From contig JAJEKV010000060.1 of the NCBI GenBank assembly GCA_021234155.1, positions 1,885,274 to 1,949,273 of the forward strand: 64,000 nt of DNA. The letters run 5' to 3'. Shown here piece after piece: positions 20,791-32,431 of this stretch. The number at the start of each line of letters is the position of its first letter. Position 1 is the first letter of the stretch. This DNA comes from Isoetes taiwanensis. Its lineage: Eukaryota > Streptophyta > Lycopodiopsida > Isoetales > Isoetaceae. The notes beneath the pieces were generated by a model that did not search any database, had not been told where the DNA came from, and saw only the letters and a program-made list of their open reading frames with translations. The position numbers and the translations under genes are program-made.

Positions 20791-23700
20791 TATTTGAGCA
20801 GTTTGTCGAAGGTTTTGGTACCGCTTATGATCATGCCATCTGGAAGAGCCAAAATTTCGGAGCATTGGCACCCATCGCTATTTAAACTTGGATTGCATTT
20901 GCTGGAATTACCCAAGAAGAGATCATGCAAGCCAAAGCTGCAGCAGGAAGGCTGGAAAAAACATTCACTTACATCAATCAAAGTCTTGGATTTGATATGT
21001 CATTCTTTGATGAGGTATGCACAAGGATCCTTCCATTCAAATTTGTCAAAAGGCCATATGGCCTACCCCAATGAAGATAGGGAATGATTTCTTTCTCAAG
21101 AGGATGTGGCACATAACAATCGCCCATATTTCAAGTGTAAGTGCTTCAAAAATAAAAAATCTACTTGCCATTGTGGCATTATTTGATAGATCAAGGCATT
21201 TGGTATCTTTTGAACCACTTGATGCAAAGTCTTTGAAGATGCCACTCCTATCATGAAAATGGTGGCAATTACAAAACTATTGAACAAGGTTTTAAAACCG
21301 CTATCATAGGGTACATCTCATACCTTGAAGTCCGTAATGTCATGATTAACATGACCATGAAATATCTTGAGGATAAGGATGCCAATTTAAAAGTCTATTT
21401 GGCAACAATAGGATGGCGATATTGTGGAGAAAACGGTTAAACCAATAACCTTCAAGCAGATAATGCCGAGAATACTAGGTGAATCAAGGAAATAAAAGAC
21501 AAAAATATTTTCAAGGCCAAATACAAAGAACCCGCTCCTAAGTTTACACCAAGGCTTGCTCCAAGGATTACTATAGATCCAAACAAGTGCAGAAATATAC
21601 AGTAACCGGAGGCACCTCATTGCGCCTAATATTCCTTATATGTTGATGTGTGGAAATGGTGGAAACGTAATTATCTCACTTGTTGAAGATACTCCCGGTG
21701 ATATAGAAAACAGTTGGTTGAATCCCGTGAATAACTACTTCTAAGTAGTAAAATGACATTTGTCACGGATTATAACAAAGATTTGTTGATCTATTATAAA
21801 TGAAAAAAAAGAAAAAAGTTTTTTGAAAGATGCCTCAATATTTAAGAGTTTAATTAGGAATGGATATAATTGGCTTTCTAACAAAGATATGTTGCGTGTA
21901 ATGCACTAGAACAATTACTAAGGATGCATTATGGTAAGAGACATCTTAAAAAATGCAAACTAAACTAAGGACAAAAATAGTTCATCTTACCTTTTGTCAA
22001 AGGCATTAGATGAGATTGATATCAGGAAAATATTTAGCCTAGTGTTGGAAGAGGCTTTACAGAAAAAGGCAAACAAACTCATGGATAATACCACATTTGC
22101 CCTGAGATATATAGAGCAGATTAAAGACAAAATTTACGCACTCAAATTTGTTATTTTGTCAAGGTTTGATATTAAATGTCCATGTGCTAATCCAAACATG
22201 TAAATTTATAGACCTGTGCATTAAGGCATGTTAGAACAATGGATTTAATGATTATCCATTGTACTAAATTGAGGAAGGCATTTGCCAAGGGTTTGAACCA
22301 TATACCTGATTGTAGTCTTAGCATACAAAGTTTTAGAGAAGAATTTCTCAAACTCTGTCAACAGTTTTGGGAGGTCCATAAATTTGATACCATGGACCTA
22401 TTGGACAAGATATAGCCAATATTAACACAATGTTATTGCAGTATGCTCGTGGAGGAAATAATCTTGGTGAAGAAAAACTCGCCTAATAAAAGGTTTTTAT
22501 GGGATGATCAATGTAAAAAAGAACCTCGATTGGCTAGTACATGTAATTTCTTCATATCCGGATTAGACAAGGCCAACAACAACCCCGGGTTTATATGCAA
22601 AAAGCATATCCTAGAAATGACAAGGAAAAAGGATTGAAGGACCGGACTTTGAGAAAAATCGAATACAACCCGCATCGTGTGTCAAGGGCATATGTAATAC
22701 TACCATCTATGAGTTGTTGGGAAAAGAACGTATCGATGTAGAAAAACTACCATACCCGATGGCTAGTTACAAGGCTCACAAAGCCGACATGTGTGGTTAA
22801 CAAATGCCTATGATTCAATCTATGTACACATTGCACAAATGGATTACTACCATCCTTAACAACATCATTGAATTATGGCCAAATATTTGCTTATGGCAAA
22901 CAAAGACCTTACAAAGTTATTTAACAGACAAGGATCAATGCTTCATGGATGGTCAACTCAAAGATAATGATGTGGTATTGAATCGCCAACTTAAAATAAA
23001 ATAAAAGTATTTGGCGGTGATATTATGAAGTGCTACTTAAAATATACCATTATTTGGTGATGAAGGTATCATTGAGATTATGAACGACATTATCGGTCAC
23101 ATGGGATTATATGAGAAAAGACCGTAAGATGCTACATATGCTCATAAAAAAAAAGCAGATACCTTTGAAGTAAAATGGGTGAGACTAATAAAAAGACATG
23201 GACAAGACTTGTTGGAGAGAAGTTGATAAAAATAAACTCAAGGATGCTAATGCATGGTGTAGCTTAACCTGTTATTTAAAATTGGGATAGGAGACATGGC
23301 TTACAGTAAAAAGGCATACCTATGGGATTCTCTTGTAGTCCCGCTTTGGTGTAATCTCTACCTTGCTTGGTAATTAACTTAGATTCATGCTTAAACCGAC
23401 CATGATGGAAGATTCAAAGATATAAAAAGGTTTGAAAATGTTGCTAGATATATGGATGACCTTATGGTTTTAAATGCTAATGACATTGACGAGTTTTTCA
23501 AGCAGGAATCAGATACAACAATATACAATATGTACCATTTAGGTATAAAGGATGAAACCGAATATAAATCTGAAGGTCTATTAAGGTACGGATACAAATG
23601 TAATTTCCTTAACATCACTATACAGATTTTGGACAGAAATAGAGGACTGTTTTCAATTGTTAGATATGATAAAAGAAATCAGCTCCCATTTCAAGTACTG

Positions 23701-23968
23701 AGGTTCATAAAAGCAGACAGCTGCAGGCCATACTGGCATGCATTGAAGGTTATCATATCACAAATATTGCCGTATATGTATATGGGCAAGATTCGCACCA
23801 AAAAGTTTGCGGGGATATAGCTTGTTTGGTAGAGACCTTTATCACAAATGGCTTTGGAAAAAAGGAAACCACTACTACTGTATTGAGATTTATACAGAAT
23901 GAACAGTTCCCAGGAGTTTTGTATAACAAAGGGGATATGATCAGGTCGCTGAAGAAAATGTTTTAGGT
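20791..23968 (+). mobile_element. Decayed retroelement with a divergent (non-Copia, non-LINE) reverse transcriptase
   Basis: The plus strand carries about 3 kb of damaged coding sequence with many stops and frameshifts. The 3' third is recognisably a reverse transcriptase: GIPMGFSCSPAL at 23313-23348 (palm motif before the active site), RYMDDLMVLN from 23446 (catalytic DD), LGIKDE, FLNITIQI, YDKRNQLPF, then IISQILPYMYM, LVETFITNGFG and LRFIQNEQFPGVLY to about 23968. That motif series differs from Copia (YVDD, ALYVDD) and LINE (YADD) RTs. It resembles the divergent eukaryotic RTs with RY(I/M)DDL and YDKR..PF. Upstream blocks (SQNFGALAPIA, KTFTYINQSLGFDMSFFDE, YFKCKCFKNKKSTCHCG) may be its N-terminal domains but are unassigned. 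No ends or target duplication were identified. Confidence 0.6.
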
Positions 23969-24117
23969 GCCGATAGTAGATATAATAAGCATTGGGAGGG
24001 TAGGGTTTGGCATAGCAAGGCGCACCCCCTTGCTATGTATATTGCGCTTTTGGCTCCGCACTATGGCTAAATATGCAATAGCCCCAGGAACAAAGGTCGT
24101 CGAGGTTTTTTTTTTTA

Positions 24118-26122
24118 TTGGTTTAAGATGCTATGGTGGTAGAAGACAAGTTGCTTGGCATATGACCCTAGGGTATGGCAACAAGATGATCTAGTTAGCA
24201 TAAAACTATGGAACATTTGTAAATAAATGACATGGCATATTTTAAATGATCTAAAGCAAATATTTGTTAGGGTTCCAAAAATGCTTTAGGGCTCCGGATA
24301 CAGCTAACAGCGTGAAGGATTGAGATAGAGGAATGCCTGGCATCAGCACCTTCCAGATAATGATAGAAGCTCGTGCAATTTCTGTTATTACAGATAAATA
24401 CAGGGCAAAGTTAAGGACACGTCCAAAGTAGTAATGTGCTTTGCTAAGGACCATGATCTAGGTTAAATAGAGGCACTACAGCTTGAGTTTGATGCCGATT
24501 CTGTCCTCCTCATTATGAAGCCCGACTTCTGCCCCTGAAATGGGCAGAAAGAAGGGTGATCTTAACATGTCTACTAGAAGAAAGCTAGAGCTGGAAGCTA
24601 CTCTTGCCCCAAAGAGAAAAAAGATCTGGGAATTTCAAGAAGGCAAACAAATGCTTCAATTCAAAAGATCGGCCAGAGATATCCCCCTGGTGAATAAATG
24701 CACTGCTGCTGCTGATTGTGATGGGAATATCAAGAATGCTGAGGCAGTGGAGCAGGTACCCAGGAATAAAGGAAAGGAGCAAATGCCTGCCAACAAGATC
24801 ACCAGCAATAAAGACACATCTGGATGCAAGACTGCTGCAATTCAACAAATGGGATTTCCCCTTGGAGCGAACTCTACTCAGGTGAATGCTAGCCATGCTT
24901 TGTTGTAGAATTCGGAAGTTATATTTTAGCAGATTCTTTTGAAATTAATAAGGGAAGATTGATCAAGTGTGAGAAGGATCAGCTATTATTGGATCTATGA
25001 TTAACTTGCATGCTGAGTTTGCTTGTAAGAATAGGTGTATGAAGGCATAAGCAATGTGTTTATTACCACTTGTTTACTGAGGTTACTGTTACATTCATGA
25101 TCCTAATAATATGAAGTCGTAATGCTTAAGTAAATACACTTCTGCAGAATATAACTTGTGCTACATGGAATGGCCTTTACTGTTCTTAATAGGTAGAGAG
25201 CAGTTTTGTAGTATTAGAGATTTGGTGTCAATATGTTTGTGATATTGTAATGGTTCCGAGTATGCGTCGATCCGATACCGGGTTGAGATTGGTGTGATGT
25301 ACATGCACCATATAATTGCATAGATAGATTGTTGGATCCGTTGATCAGACCAATAAAGAGGGAAGCATAATTTAAACTTCCAAATACTGGGATAAATGGT
25401 TACATATTATTACTTATTATGGTTGCAAGTGTTGGTCCCTAAGCAACTCCAAGGTAAGGAGTCTCAGGTGGATATATTCCGAACTAGTTAGCGGATCAGA
25501 CCAAGTTTTGAATAGATCCTGCGGACAGAGTGTACTTTCATGAGTTGTCCTCCAGGTTTTGCATGCAAAAACTTACCATTAAAGACATGGTGAAGGGGAA
25601 TACCCAAGAGACCTACTGCTTACCTGCTAGTTCTTCCTTTATTACCCTCACTGGCTAATATTTGGTTGTTTAACTGCAGGTAACCAGGTTTCTTGCTCCA
25701 TGCTTTGATGTTTCTTAGCTTATGACGCCTTCTCGCAAGAACTTCAAGTAAGATTGGTCCAATATGAGGATAATACGGTTTAAAGTGATATTCATGTAAA
25801 TAGTATCACCAAAGACATAATCTGTTATCTTTGGCTTTGAAAAAGTACATTTATGGCTTAGAATTTATCTCCATAATTTGAAGGATTTTTTGACTTGGAA
25901 ACAGTGAGATGTGTGATGTCTTATGGATAAGGAATAAAATGTTTTATTACAACAAATTTAATTTCTCAGTTTTCATGATTATGTTTTAGATATAACCTTC
26001 TCCTCGCTTAGGAATAATAACTTTGTAGTATTCCTAAGGTCGCTAGTATAACGCGACTTGGTATTTCGGTAGGAATTATCAAGGATGGAAGTCTGGTGAT
26101 GACGATTTTGGGGTTTTTTTTT
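24118..26122. repeat. Segmental duplication, copy B (about 2 kb)
   Basis: This is the partner of 15735-17725 in the same orientation. Several short indels and substitutions distinguish it. One replaces the exon-2 acceptor (tatAGGTGC in copy A, tatGGTTGC here). Confidence 0.9.
24540..25658 (+). CDS. Unrecognised small multi-exon gene, MGRKKGDLN family copy 3
   Basis: Exon 1 (24540-24881) repeats the copy-2 protein with a short divergent patch (EGKQMLQFKRSARD) caused by two compensating indels, and ends at CAG|GTGAAT. The exon-2 acceptor AG of copy 2 is lost (GG at the equivalent place, about 25421), while its AAG|GTAAGG donor survives. Exon 3 (25556-25658), ending in VKGNTQETYCLPASSSF and TAA, is intact. 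Copy 3 may therefore skip exon 2 or be non-functional. It lies within duplication copy B, directly downstream of the decayed retroelement. Function unknown. Confidence 0.45.
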
Positions 26123-26714
26123 TTTAACCGTTGTGAATTTCGTGATTTTAAATTCAAGTTTTGGATGTATTTTATACACTTGGTATTTCAAATTTAGGTC
26201 TGATCTGAGGGTATAGATTTAATCCCATGTGGAATATTTCAAGTTGATCCTAGCCAGGATTTGACAATAATAGAGGATTTAGCGACATAGATTGAAAATT
26301 TAAAGTTTTAAAATTTCCACATGTAGTTTACAATGACCAGAACACCAGAACGCAATATACAACAAACTAGGGATCCTTCCAAAACACAATATACAACAAA
26401 CTGGAGATTCTTCCTTTCCTGTACCCCTCAGAATTAACTAAGTACATATAGAACACGTGCATCCCGTGTTTGGAAACCAATAAAAATTAACAACCTGTTA
26501 GTTAGGCATACAATGCTACAATAGAAAATTCAAGTGGGTGTAAAGCTATTGTAAAATAGAAATAATGTTAGTGCTTTAGCTGTTGACAATTATCACTCAA
26601 ACACAAATTGCACGAGTGGTAGGATTGATATCAATTGGTCTGGTACTATTTCTACATTTGCCACGAAGAAGGAGAACACCCAGGCGTATTCTCACGCCTT
26701 TTGTACTAGAAGGC
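26123..26714. other. No gene recognised
   Basis: AT-rich DNA. A direct repeat (acacaatatacaacaaact) occurs at about 26350 and 26384. The minus-strand open frame from the thiazole-kinase-like exon runs into this interval to 26597 without family resemblance. Confidence 0.45.
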
Positions 26715-26824
26715 GCTAGATGCATAATATAGATGACTCCTGAGACTGCAACTATAGTCTGATATGTGCGTGCAAGCTGCTTTGCAGCTTCCAATGCATC
26801 TGTTATAGGATGATCATCACCTTT
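26715..26824 (-). pseudogene. Hydroxyethylthiazole-kinase-like exon fragment (ALEAAK / AVSG block)
   Basis: After an acceptor (AATTTCAG, ending 26825) the minus strand reads KGDDHPITDALEAAKQLART, then YQTIVAVSG. In ThiM (4-methyl-5-hydroxyethylthiazole kinase, thiamine salvage, phosphorylates the thiazole alcohol) the block KG.DS....ALEAAK.LA......VAVSGA.D..TDG has this spacing. After VAVSG the similarity is lost, where the family has the conserved A-D-x-x-T-D-G. A second exon-like piece of the same family lies at 31780-31887 on the same strand, in the correct 5'-to-3' order. The last third of the protein is missing here. Confidence 0.5.
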
Positions 26825-28164
26825 CTGAAATTACCAGCATCCATCAGTTCAGTGTCGCAACAATTACCCCCTTTAGAAGAAGAAGATATATAGAAAGATA
26901 AATGCTATATAGTTTTAATGCTCATTCTTAAAAACTGCAAGAGACTAATGATATAAAAATGTTCTTTTGATGACACAATGTACAAATACATCAGAAAGGA
27001 ACATTCAGGTAAGAGAATACATCCAGCTACAAATTGAGTAGTATTATAGCAATGTGAAATAAGATAACAATAACAGTGAGAATAATTTGAAATGCAGATC
27101 GATCGGATTGATTCTCGAGCGGGGGGCCGAGCATGCAAGAGTTGCATCGTTGCACATGTCACATTGCATGCATTTGAACCTCTCATCGGTTAGGGGATCG
27201 CTATTTCTTCTGCATTAAGCCTTGACTTCTCATGCGTTTTCTTTTCAGCCCGGCAGATAACCAATTGTTTGTTATGCTAAATTAAGGTTGTTTTTATCGA
27301 GCTTTCACACTAGCTGTTATGTTAATTACTAACATTACGAAATCTGTTAAAATGATTTTCACACATGTGATTATTATGTTATTTATTAACATAACAGAAT
27401 TTGTTAAAAATATTTTCGCACTGGAGTTGTTATGTTAGTTTTTAACTTAACAGAATCTGTTAAAAAGCTTTTCACATTGCAAAACAAAAATTGATCTGTT
27501 AATAGTCATTTCATAATCTGAACAATCTGTTAATGGTCGTTTGGCTCCAAGAATTTACTAACAGTTTTACTTGAAGAGCGTGTGCATTCATAGTACAACC
27601 AGCCTTTATATCCAGCATAACATTGCATTCACTGGATCGTTTGTATACACTTGATACAAATTCTATTCTATATATAATACAAATTCCAGAAATAAACTTG
27701 GTTTTGGAACAGTGCTACAGAGAAAATACAAAAATGTTAGAAAACTGGCCTGTTGCTGCCTCAAAAATATTGCTGATATTGCTGCCAATGTTATCAGATA
27801 TGTAAGAGGTAGTCATGATGGCAGATTTGATTGCAGCAGCTGCTCCAAGAAGGATGACCGTACCTCTGTAGCAGATAGAAAAATACTACTCTGTTTGATC
27901 CTACGAATACTGGCATGGCCCTTTGTGCACATACTCTTGGCTCACAGATACCACGTATGCATTCCTGTAGCTTGTAGCGCCACATTATATGCTCATAGTT
28001 ACAAATACTAAGATACCACTAATGTAGAAGCATGCTTTGCTTAGAGGATTTTGTGAACCACGCACATGGTCAGAAGCACTTGGTCAAAAGACTAGTCTTG
28101 TGCCACATTAGGCTAGATTAGAGATATGTTCAAGGCTAGAGTTAGACTTTCTGTGCCAACATTT
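26825..28164. other. No gene; one tandem repeat
   Basis: Contains the tandem repeat at 27303-27475 and possible coding traces at 27700-27850 (plus, ending at a donor-like GATAT|GTAAGAGG near 27801) without a family. Confidence 0.4.
27303..27475. repeat. Three imperfect tandem repeats of 54-57 bp
   Basis: Units begin tttcacac / tttcacac / tttcgcac at 27303, 27357 and 27414, and each ends in aatctgttaaaa-type sequence. A fourth partial unit begins at 27470. The unit core (gttatgttaa...aacataacag) is itself near-palindromic. Confidence 0.8.
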
Positions 28165-28314
28165 TTAGCGCGTTGTAGTGCTGGCACCAATGTCAATGCT
28201 TCCATGCTTCATTTTGGCAAGTTCCACTTGTGTTTGCATAAGTAGCTGCATCCTTTGCATCTCCAAATCCCTTGTAAATTGCATTCGTATTTTCATTAAA
28301 TCTGATAGCTGTTG
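28165..28314 (-). pseudogene. Trihelix transcription factor-like C-terminal exon
   Basis: Downstream of an acceptor (GTGCAG, 28320-28315) the minus strand encodes QQLSDLMKIRMQFTRDLEMQ, then RMQLLMQTQVELAKMKHG, ending at TAA (28165-28167). This amphipathic, Met/Gln-rich helix resembles the C-terminal coiled coil of plant SIP1/ASIL-type trihelix factors (pattern MEFAKDLE.QRMQ.FM.TQ..L.K.K). The DNA-binding trihelix domain was not found nearby, so only the final exon of such a gene seems present. It lies 0.3 kb past the beta-galactosidase relic on the same strand. Confidence 0.5.
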
Positions 28315-28599
28315 CTGCACTTCAAAAAGTATAACCCAACATGCTATCTCATGCAACACTCTGAATATTCCTGAATCCTTCACTTATACTTTAGACAGTA
28401 GCCCATGCCAATGCCAAGCTTATACAACACCCAGTTTGAGTACAATGATGAGCCTGCACTTGGGAAAGCTAGTTAGCCTGGCCAATCTGTATATCTGAAA
28501 TCTCTGAATTCTTAATTCTACATGTGTTTCTAAATGCTTGAAGGATGTTGGAGTTGCATCAAACAATCTAACCTTAGTCACCTTTTCTCGAGATGGTAG

Positions 28600-30186
28600 A
28601 TTATCATCATTAGTCCATAACAAACACCAGTAGAGCTTGTAGAAATGGTAGATCATCACCTCTGGTCTATAAGTGCAAGCATTTCGAGCAGAAAAGTGCT
28701 ATAAGTTATAAGCAGCCGGTTCGGCATTTTGACGAATTATAAGTCCCACGATAATCACATGATTGACACCCTGTTTGTGGAGCCTATATTGATGGCCAGA
28801 AGCGTCCTATACTTTGTCCATTAACCCAAGCCTGACCTTTTCCCATGCTACCTAGGTCTATTGAAACTGGATCTGAAGCAGGAGGAGCATCAAACCTAGC
28901 CTGCAAACAGAGAGATAACATATTATCAACCAGCATATTTCAAAAACAATATTCTGTGTTCCAAGCATTGAAAAAAGAATACCATACCTTATACCAAACT
29001 AGAGATTGGTTCCTGGAAATAGATAAAAGCTTCCATGACATGCTGGCAGATCCTTCATCTGTGAAAAGACTTTGCTTCTCACCCATGAGGCCCACCTATG
29101 CATCAAAGCATACGAACCTACCCATTAGCTCACAAATATTGAAGTAGTATAGAAGCATACTGATATTTATTATGTAAAGTACATGCTGCAGAGCAGGAAG
29201 ATACCTGGTGTGTCCATTCTCACGAGGTCAAGTTCATATCTCCAGATAGAAGTCCTCTAAAAAATACAGACCCGTTGATTCCAGCACCCCATGTCTCAAA
29301 GCCTTTCCCATAATTCTTTGCCAAATTTCCATCAATTGATCAGTTTCAAGTTATAAATAAGATAAGCACTGATACAAGAACCTCTCCAATACGTGATCAT
29401 CTCCATATGGGCTCCTCTTAGATGAGGATCAGTTCCAAGGTACAGGTTTCTCAGAAAGGACTTAGGAACAGGCTAGAGTCGTATTGCAGACTAGATGCCA
29501 ATACAGATTTGAGTGCATCAGAGGTTTATGTCCAATATACCTAGCTTAGAAATTAAGTTCCCTCTAGTTGCAACTAACAAAGGATTGGTAAGAAAATTTG
29601 GCCCCGAAAAGAAATTGTCAACTATGCTATTTCTTCTTCAAAAAGTTTCTCACCTGAAGACCAACTGTTGTGCATAATAATGCTAACGTGTTTGTCCCAG
29701 CATTTAGCTTGATAGGTTGGTTCACTTGGGTATACATAGTACTGGAAGATTGCATTTGCACTTCCTACAGATAAAGAAAAATTAACAGTCAGTTAATGTA
29801 AAATGGATTTCATAAACTGTGAATAATCATTACCTGCAAGTATCCCGTTGACATATATATAAAGCACATCCCTCATGCTTTCAATTGTGAGCAGAGCAGA
29901 TGATGCTTCAGAAACCTGCACACTGTTACCCAGAATGTTTTTTAGCAAAACTACAGACGCTTCACAAACCTAATAATGTACCACAGGTAATCAGTGGTAT
30001 CTTTAGTGGCTTTTAAGTGCTCAATAAGTCCCGATGCCCTTATAAAATTCCCTCTCAAAGCCCCAACTGGCTCATCGAGTGCCTCCCAGTCCAATCCTGA
30101 CACCATTTCACTGTTGAAACTGCGTTGTCTTTGTGAAGAACGCACACTATGAAGTTCCACAGCCATTATTGTGGTTTCTGATTAAC
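28600..30186 (-). pseudogene. Plant beta-galactosidase (GH35) pseudogene, C-terminal six exons
   Basis: Six minus-strand exons with GT..AG borders follow the plant GH35 beta-galactosidase order. 30186-29970: LDWEALDEP ... GLIEHLKATKDTTDYLWY. 29915-29834: RDVLYIYVNGILA. 29764-29654: QPIKLNAGTNTLALLCTTVG. 29315-29215: NYGKGFETWGAGINGSVFF. 29095-28988: GLMGEKQSLF ... WYK. 28900 to about 28600: [35 protein letters not shown], then GCQSCDYRGTYNSSKC. The family trims beta-galactose from cell-wall glycans. In-frame stops occur before EWTHQ in exon 4 (TGA) and after GRFWPSI in exon 6 (TAG), and the 3' end is scrambled. The catalytic N-terminal half is absent. The exon-2/3 junction needs the AAG|TG acceptor to hold frame. 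Confidence 0.85.
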
Positions 30187-31779
30187 CTGCATTTTATTGT
30201 GGTCGCACTCTGGAGTCAACGCCACGGCGAGGAGCTCCGGCGATGGAGCCCTCGATCGCTTTGATGCCGGCCTCCGATGCAGTTAACAAAATTAAACGTA
30301 GGGTTCTGGCATCGGATAAATTTTGGTCGACGAATCGTGAAGTTGAAGTCGACGGATAGAATGCCCTGGCGTCCATCCTGTTCTGACGGATTAACTGTAT
30401 AGTTGGGTCTTACAATTCCATAAACGAATTTTAACGTTCTCCTCCTATAAAGGGAAATACAGCCATGTACAATTTCCATGAGTTAACTGCCTCAGCAAAC
30501 GTTCTCATGCACGTTGGTCACAGGTGAACACAAAACCAGCATTGCAGAAATTGCACCTCTTTCCTGGTCTGCAAATTTCAATGGCTTAGAAGTTTGTTGT
30601 CGAATTTTACCAATTCGTCTTCATTTGAATTCAAATTCACATCAAGAAATACCTAAATACAACCTTAATGGAATCAGGCAATGGAGGTTATTTTTTATCC
30701 AGATTTTTTTATTGGAAATTTTTGCCACGTCCCCGGCGCAGATCAACGCTATGGTCAGCAGGGGAAAGGGGGGAAACTTCCATTGCCGATAGTCGTTCAG
30801 GAATCTCACCCTAAGTAAGATGTTAAAACTTTTCCCCACAAAAACAAAATGGCGGGCTAAATGCTTAATTTAACTCTAACAACTTGTTAAAATTAACCCC
30901 TTCCATTTAACAAATTTCTTAACAAAAAAACATGTGTGTTACTAGTTAACTATTCTATTCTATTCTTTTTTTTTAACTTAACAAAATTAACCCCATGGTG
31001 TGTAGGTACCCTAACAGACAAGGGATAAACAATTCAAGACATCCTTACAAAACAAAATCTACTTAAAGCGGGAAAAACAAACAAACAAACAAAACAACAA
31101 GCGAAAATAAAAGCGTTGAATGGAGAACCAACCTTAGAAGAAGGATCTGAGAGGCACGAATAATGCTAACAATCTCCAGAGTTTCCAGAATAACAAAATG
31201 GAAGTTGGGGTCACTATTTGGTACGAGGATCAACCTTATGATGCCATCTCGCCTACTTTCCACGACGGAATGGAAGTTGGGTCCAACATTCCAGCAACAC
31301 CAAATTTGACTGTTTCTGAGTTAAGCCCTCCATTTTTTCCCGGTTGTTCGTCTTCCCTTTTTTCTGTTGTTTATAGGATGGCTCCAACCCAAGATCTCCT
31401 GACTATGCAATGCGTCCGGTGACTCCTTATCTCGGATATAAAAGGCTTGAAAAGCTTTGAAAAACCAGAAAAAAAAAAGCAGCCTTGGTAGCGCGCCCCC
31501 TTCTGAAAAAACCTTCAAAGCTACGAAAGGCGTGAAACTTTGAAAGCGAGAAGCGAAAAGGGGCTCCTCTATCGAAAGCGTTGGCGAGCGAAAGGGGATT
31601 AGAAAACAAATCAGAAGCTTTGAAAAGCAAAGCGAAAAGATCCTGGCTATGGTGATTCTGGAGCTGGAACTCATGTCTGCCTCAACTTTTTCGTTGCTTG
31701 GTTACCTGAGGGCGATGCCCCTGCGCCATAGCCCAGCTCCATCGAAAAAAATGTTGTCAAAATCGGTTTTCCCAACTTC
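30187..31779. other. No gene recognised
   Basis: 30187-30480 is fairly GC-rich with overlapping minus-strand open frames (60-87 codons) but shows no glycosidase similarity. The expected upstream exons of the beta-galactosidase are missing. 30900-31120 contains A-rich and (AAAC)n-like sequence. 31430-31660 has overlapping frames on the minus strand without a family. Confidence 0.45.
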
Positions 31780-31887
31780 CAACCAGAATTTTGAAAGTTC
31801 TGTAGCTCTTATTGCTGCCATCTTCATAGAAAAGACCCATTCAGAAGACAAGGTACCCAGATTAACAACCAAAACATCTGCAATGGC
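31780..31887 (-). pseudogene. Hydroxyethylthiazole-kinase-like exon fragment (NLGTLSSEWV block)
   Basis: The minus strand reads AIADVLVVNLGTLSSEWVFS, then MKMAAIRATELSKFWL. In ThiM-type thiazole kinases the sequence ADALVVNIGTL...W..SM..AA..A.EL..PWVLDPV occupies this position, N-terminal to the ALEAAK block found at 26715-26824. The expected DPV motif after the Trp-Leu is not conserved. No upstream CITN...ANTLLA exon was found. Together the two fragments suggest a thiazole-kinase gene copy split by about 5 kb of other sequence, or two fragments captured separately. Confidence 0.5.
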
Positions 31888-32431
31888 GATGAATTGGGTA
31901 TCCCTTCCCTTTGCATGCACCTTAACACCGCTCCTTGGGTTTTATGGCTAAAACAATCATAATGCCCTAGGGCGTTATCACAAAGGCTCATGCGCCCTAG
32001 GGCGTTATCACGAAAGGCTTCGTAACACCCCCGGGCGGGGTGTTAAAGGAAAGATAGCATACGGCCCTCGGCGTTAATGGGAATAAAATTCTCGGGCAAT
32101 ATGGCCATGGCCAAAATGGCTCGGGCGTGCTCATATTGCCCTTGAATTTTATTCCCATAACGCCCTCTGACCAGGGCGTTATCTACCCCATAGCAGGGGA
32201 AGCCCCTGCAGCAAGGAGTGTATTGGCCATGATATTATAGCAACGTAGTTAGTTATACACTGGATAAGAAGACCTGATTCCTTACAGAGGCCTTTCCATG
32301 AGTCGTCTCCCCACGCTTCTATTCCTCTGTAACTCCCTGAAGCTCGCCATAGAAAGACCAGTTAGGGCAATTTCTCATATAAATACAAGATGTATGCTCC
32401 CTTGTATCAAGGCCTGAGTCCTCGAAGTTAC
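31888..32431. other. Inverted and direct repeats, no gene
   Basis: 31964-32019 has two copies (30-bp period) of gccctagggcgttatcac. 32071-32102 and 32133-32163 form an imperfect inverted repeat of about 31 bp (gcgttaatgggaataaaatt against its complement, one indel) around a 30-base loop. GGGCGTTA/TAACGCCC motifs recur to 32182. This may be a small MITE built on gggcgttat termini. Confidence 0.65.

Noticed and set aside
20791-23968. Integrated giant-virus (NCLDV) DNA
   Set aside because: Only an RT is recognisable. No DNA polymerase, capsid or viral transcription gene was seen, so a retroelement relic is the simpler reading.
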